Assembly: GCF_036227105.1 (NCBI RefSeq)
Contig: NZ_CP109434.1
Coordinates: 3,972,001 to 4,036,000, forward strand
Direction: 5' to 3'
Source of the DNA: Amycolatopsis sp. NBC_01488
GTDB taxonomy: Bacteria > Actinomycetota > Actinomycetes > Mycobacteriales > Pseudonocardiaceae
DNA: 64,000 nucleotides
In this document: positions 62,958 through 64,000 of the stretch, one piece after another
Numbering within the stretch: position 1 is the stretch's first letter
Layout: each line of letters starts with the position of its first letter
Position numbers and translations under genes: made by a program
Notes under the pieces: model-generated
Told to the model about the DNA's origin: nothing
Seen by the model: only the letters and a program-made list of their open reading frames with translations
The model's database searches: none

Positions 62958-64000
62958 TCAGGCCTCGCTCGGAGCCGGAAGCCCGCCGCCCGGGGTGTCC
63001 GGGGCGAAGCAGACCTGGTCGCGGCCGTTCTCCTTCGCCAGGTACACCGCCGCGTCGGCCGACTGCAGCAACCGCTCCAGCGTGTCCCCGTGCCGCGGGT
63101 GGCGCGCCACCCCGATCGACGTGGTCCGGTCCGCGATCGTCGCCGGGTCGCCACGCTTGTCCGTCGTCACGATATGCAACTTGGCAATCGCAATCCGTAT
63201 GCGCTCGGCCGCGTCCCAGGTGGACTCTTCGTCGATGTCCGGGAGCAGAATGAGGAATTCCTCACCCCCGAAACGGCCGACCAAGTCGCTCGGCCGAGTC
63301 ACTTCGTCGAGGGTTTGCGCAACCGTGCGGAGGACGTCGTCGCCCGCCGGATGGCCATAGGTGTCGTTAATCCACTTGAAGTGGTCGAGATCGACCATCA
63401 GCAGCGCCAGTTGATCACCCGATCGGGCGGTCCGTTCCAGTGCCCGCTCGGCCGACTCCGACCAGCCGCGCATGTTGAGAATCCCGGTTTTCGGGTCGGT
63501 CCGGACGTCGTTCTGCAGCTGATCGAGTTCGGCGAGGCGATTGAAGACCACGGTGACCACAGCCATCACCGCCACCATCGGCGGCACGGCGGCGAGCAGG
63601 ATCGCGGTCACCGCGCCCAGGCCGATGGTGATCGCCTCCAGGGTGTTGTCGGCGGGGCTGCCGAGCACGTTACGAACCGTGCGCCCGGCGGGGGATCCGA
63701 GCAGCAGGACCCCGCCCACGTACACGATCTGGATGGCTTCGTAGATGGCCCCGGTGAGCACGATCGTGCCGAACTCGCGGAGGAAGCCGCTCCAGTCCGG
63801 CGGCCCCAGCAGGTGCGGTCCGAGCGCCGTGTAGGTGACGTGCGCGAGCGTGGCCGCGAGGCCGTGCGTGATCGACGAGAAAATGAAGTTGTGGGCCGGC
63901 CGGCGCGCGATGAACCAGTGCTGCAACCGGATGACCGCGATGACGAACAGAATGAGCGGCACCGGCAGGATCATCGCCGCGGAAAACGTCCAGACGGCGG
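62958..64000 (-). CDS. Membrane-bound diguanylate cyclase (GGDEF), 5' end cut
   Basis: The visible protein has about six hydrophobic helices followed by a GGDEF domain with FGGEEFLILL as the active-site loop and RPSD five residues before it, the product-inhibition I-site. DLDHFKWINDTYGHPAGDDVL is the preceding metal/GTP-binding block. It makes cyclic di-GMP from GTP. The reading frame stays open with hydrophobic codons (AVWTFSAA) beyond the ATG at 63974 to the window edge, so the true start lies outside the window. Confidence 0.9.
   Translation of the reverse strand, partial: AVWTFSAAMILPVPLILFVIAVIRLQHWFIARRPAHNFIFSSITHGLAATLAHVTYTALGPHLLGPPDWSGFLREFGTIVLTGAIYEAIQIVYVGGVLLLGSPAGRTVRNVLGSPADNTLEAITIGLGAVTAILLAAVPPMVAVMAVVTVVFNRLAELDQLQNDVRTDPKTGILNMRGWSESAERALERTARSGDQLALLMVDLDHFKWINDTYGHPAGDDVLRTVAQTLDEVTRPSDLVGRFGGEEFLILLPDIDEESTWDAAERIRIAIAKLHIVTTDKRGDPATIADRTTSIGVARHPRHGDTLERLLQSADAAVYLAKENGRDQVCFAPDTPGGGLPAPSEA

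Overview
The window is high-GC actinobacterial chromosome. Codon use, frequent GTG starts, 1- or 4-base gene overlaps, a NucS mismatch endonuclease, F420-type oxidoreductase and CysO-dependent cysteine synthesis all fit a member of the Pseudonocardiaceae, most likely Amycolatopsis or a close relative (inference; no 16S in the window). It reads as core and near-core chromosome: no prophage, transposase, CRISPR array or large biosynthetic cluster was found.

Layout. 1-8.9 kb: an array of three tandem LysE-type exporters (the third cut by the window edge), a PH-domain membrane protein, ethylmalonyl-CoA mutase (meaA), an isochorismatase-like hydrolase, a GlxA-type regulator coupled to an enoyl-CoA hydratase, a TetR gene with a perfect operator at its start, a Nudix hydrolase, nucS, and a fragment that looks like a truncated DUF1653 gene. 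9-17.5 kb: an odd papain-like protein, a sodium:solute symporter with a small membrane partner, a lipoprotein, the PTS-type dihydroxyacetone kinase operon dhaKLM, and a tandem-duplicated 3-hydroxyacyl-CoA dehydrogenase. 17.6-26 kb: a coupled operon (LLM oxidoreductase, deaminase, TrmO-like methyltransferase), two Lrp/AsnC regulators, a methionine gamma-lyase-like gene, a phosphodiesterase, a four-copy 21-bp tandem repeat and small enzymes. 26-31 kb: ctaD, serB, a Pth2-like gene and an OsmC-like gene.

From 31 to 47 kb the gene order dinG, pncB, clpS, DUF2017, P1 peptidase, mec, cysO, cysM, rhomboid, murI, metallo-beta-lactamase phosphodiesterase, rph, rdgB matches the M. tuberculosis Rv1329c-Rv1341 region (recalled knowledge). 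It is interrupted here by bioY, a secreted protein, a KDPG-type aldolase and pncA on one side, and by a metallo-hydrolase, an Asp/Glu racemase and an arylamine N-acetyltransferase on the other. The block links NAD salvage (pncA/pncB), protein turnover (ClpS), cysteine synthesis on a sulfur-carrier protein (Mec/CysO/CysM), cell-wall D-glutamate supply (MurI), tRNA processing (RNase PH) and nucleotide-pool cleaning (RdgB).

47-64 kb is more accessory: Bcp peroxiredoxin, a lipoprotein, a terpene-cyclase-fold protein, an AraC pseudogene next to intact AraC/GlxA regulators, NAD(P)-binding proteins, a class-I tRNA with a UAG (Leu) anticodon, a TetR/Baeyer-Villiger monooxygenase divergent pair, an XRE-type regulator, an LCP cell-wall ligase, a three-domain fusion of phospholipase A2, membrane acyltransferase and a DUF4383-like segment, and a membrane diguanylate cyclase cut by the right edge.

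The most unusual items are the phospholipase A2-acyltransferase fusion, the class-I tRNA with a leucine anticodon, the papain-like protein whose candidate His precedes its Cys, and the phased tandem palindromic repeat. No clear new multi-gene defence or biosynthetic system is visible.
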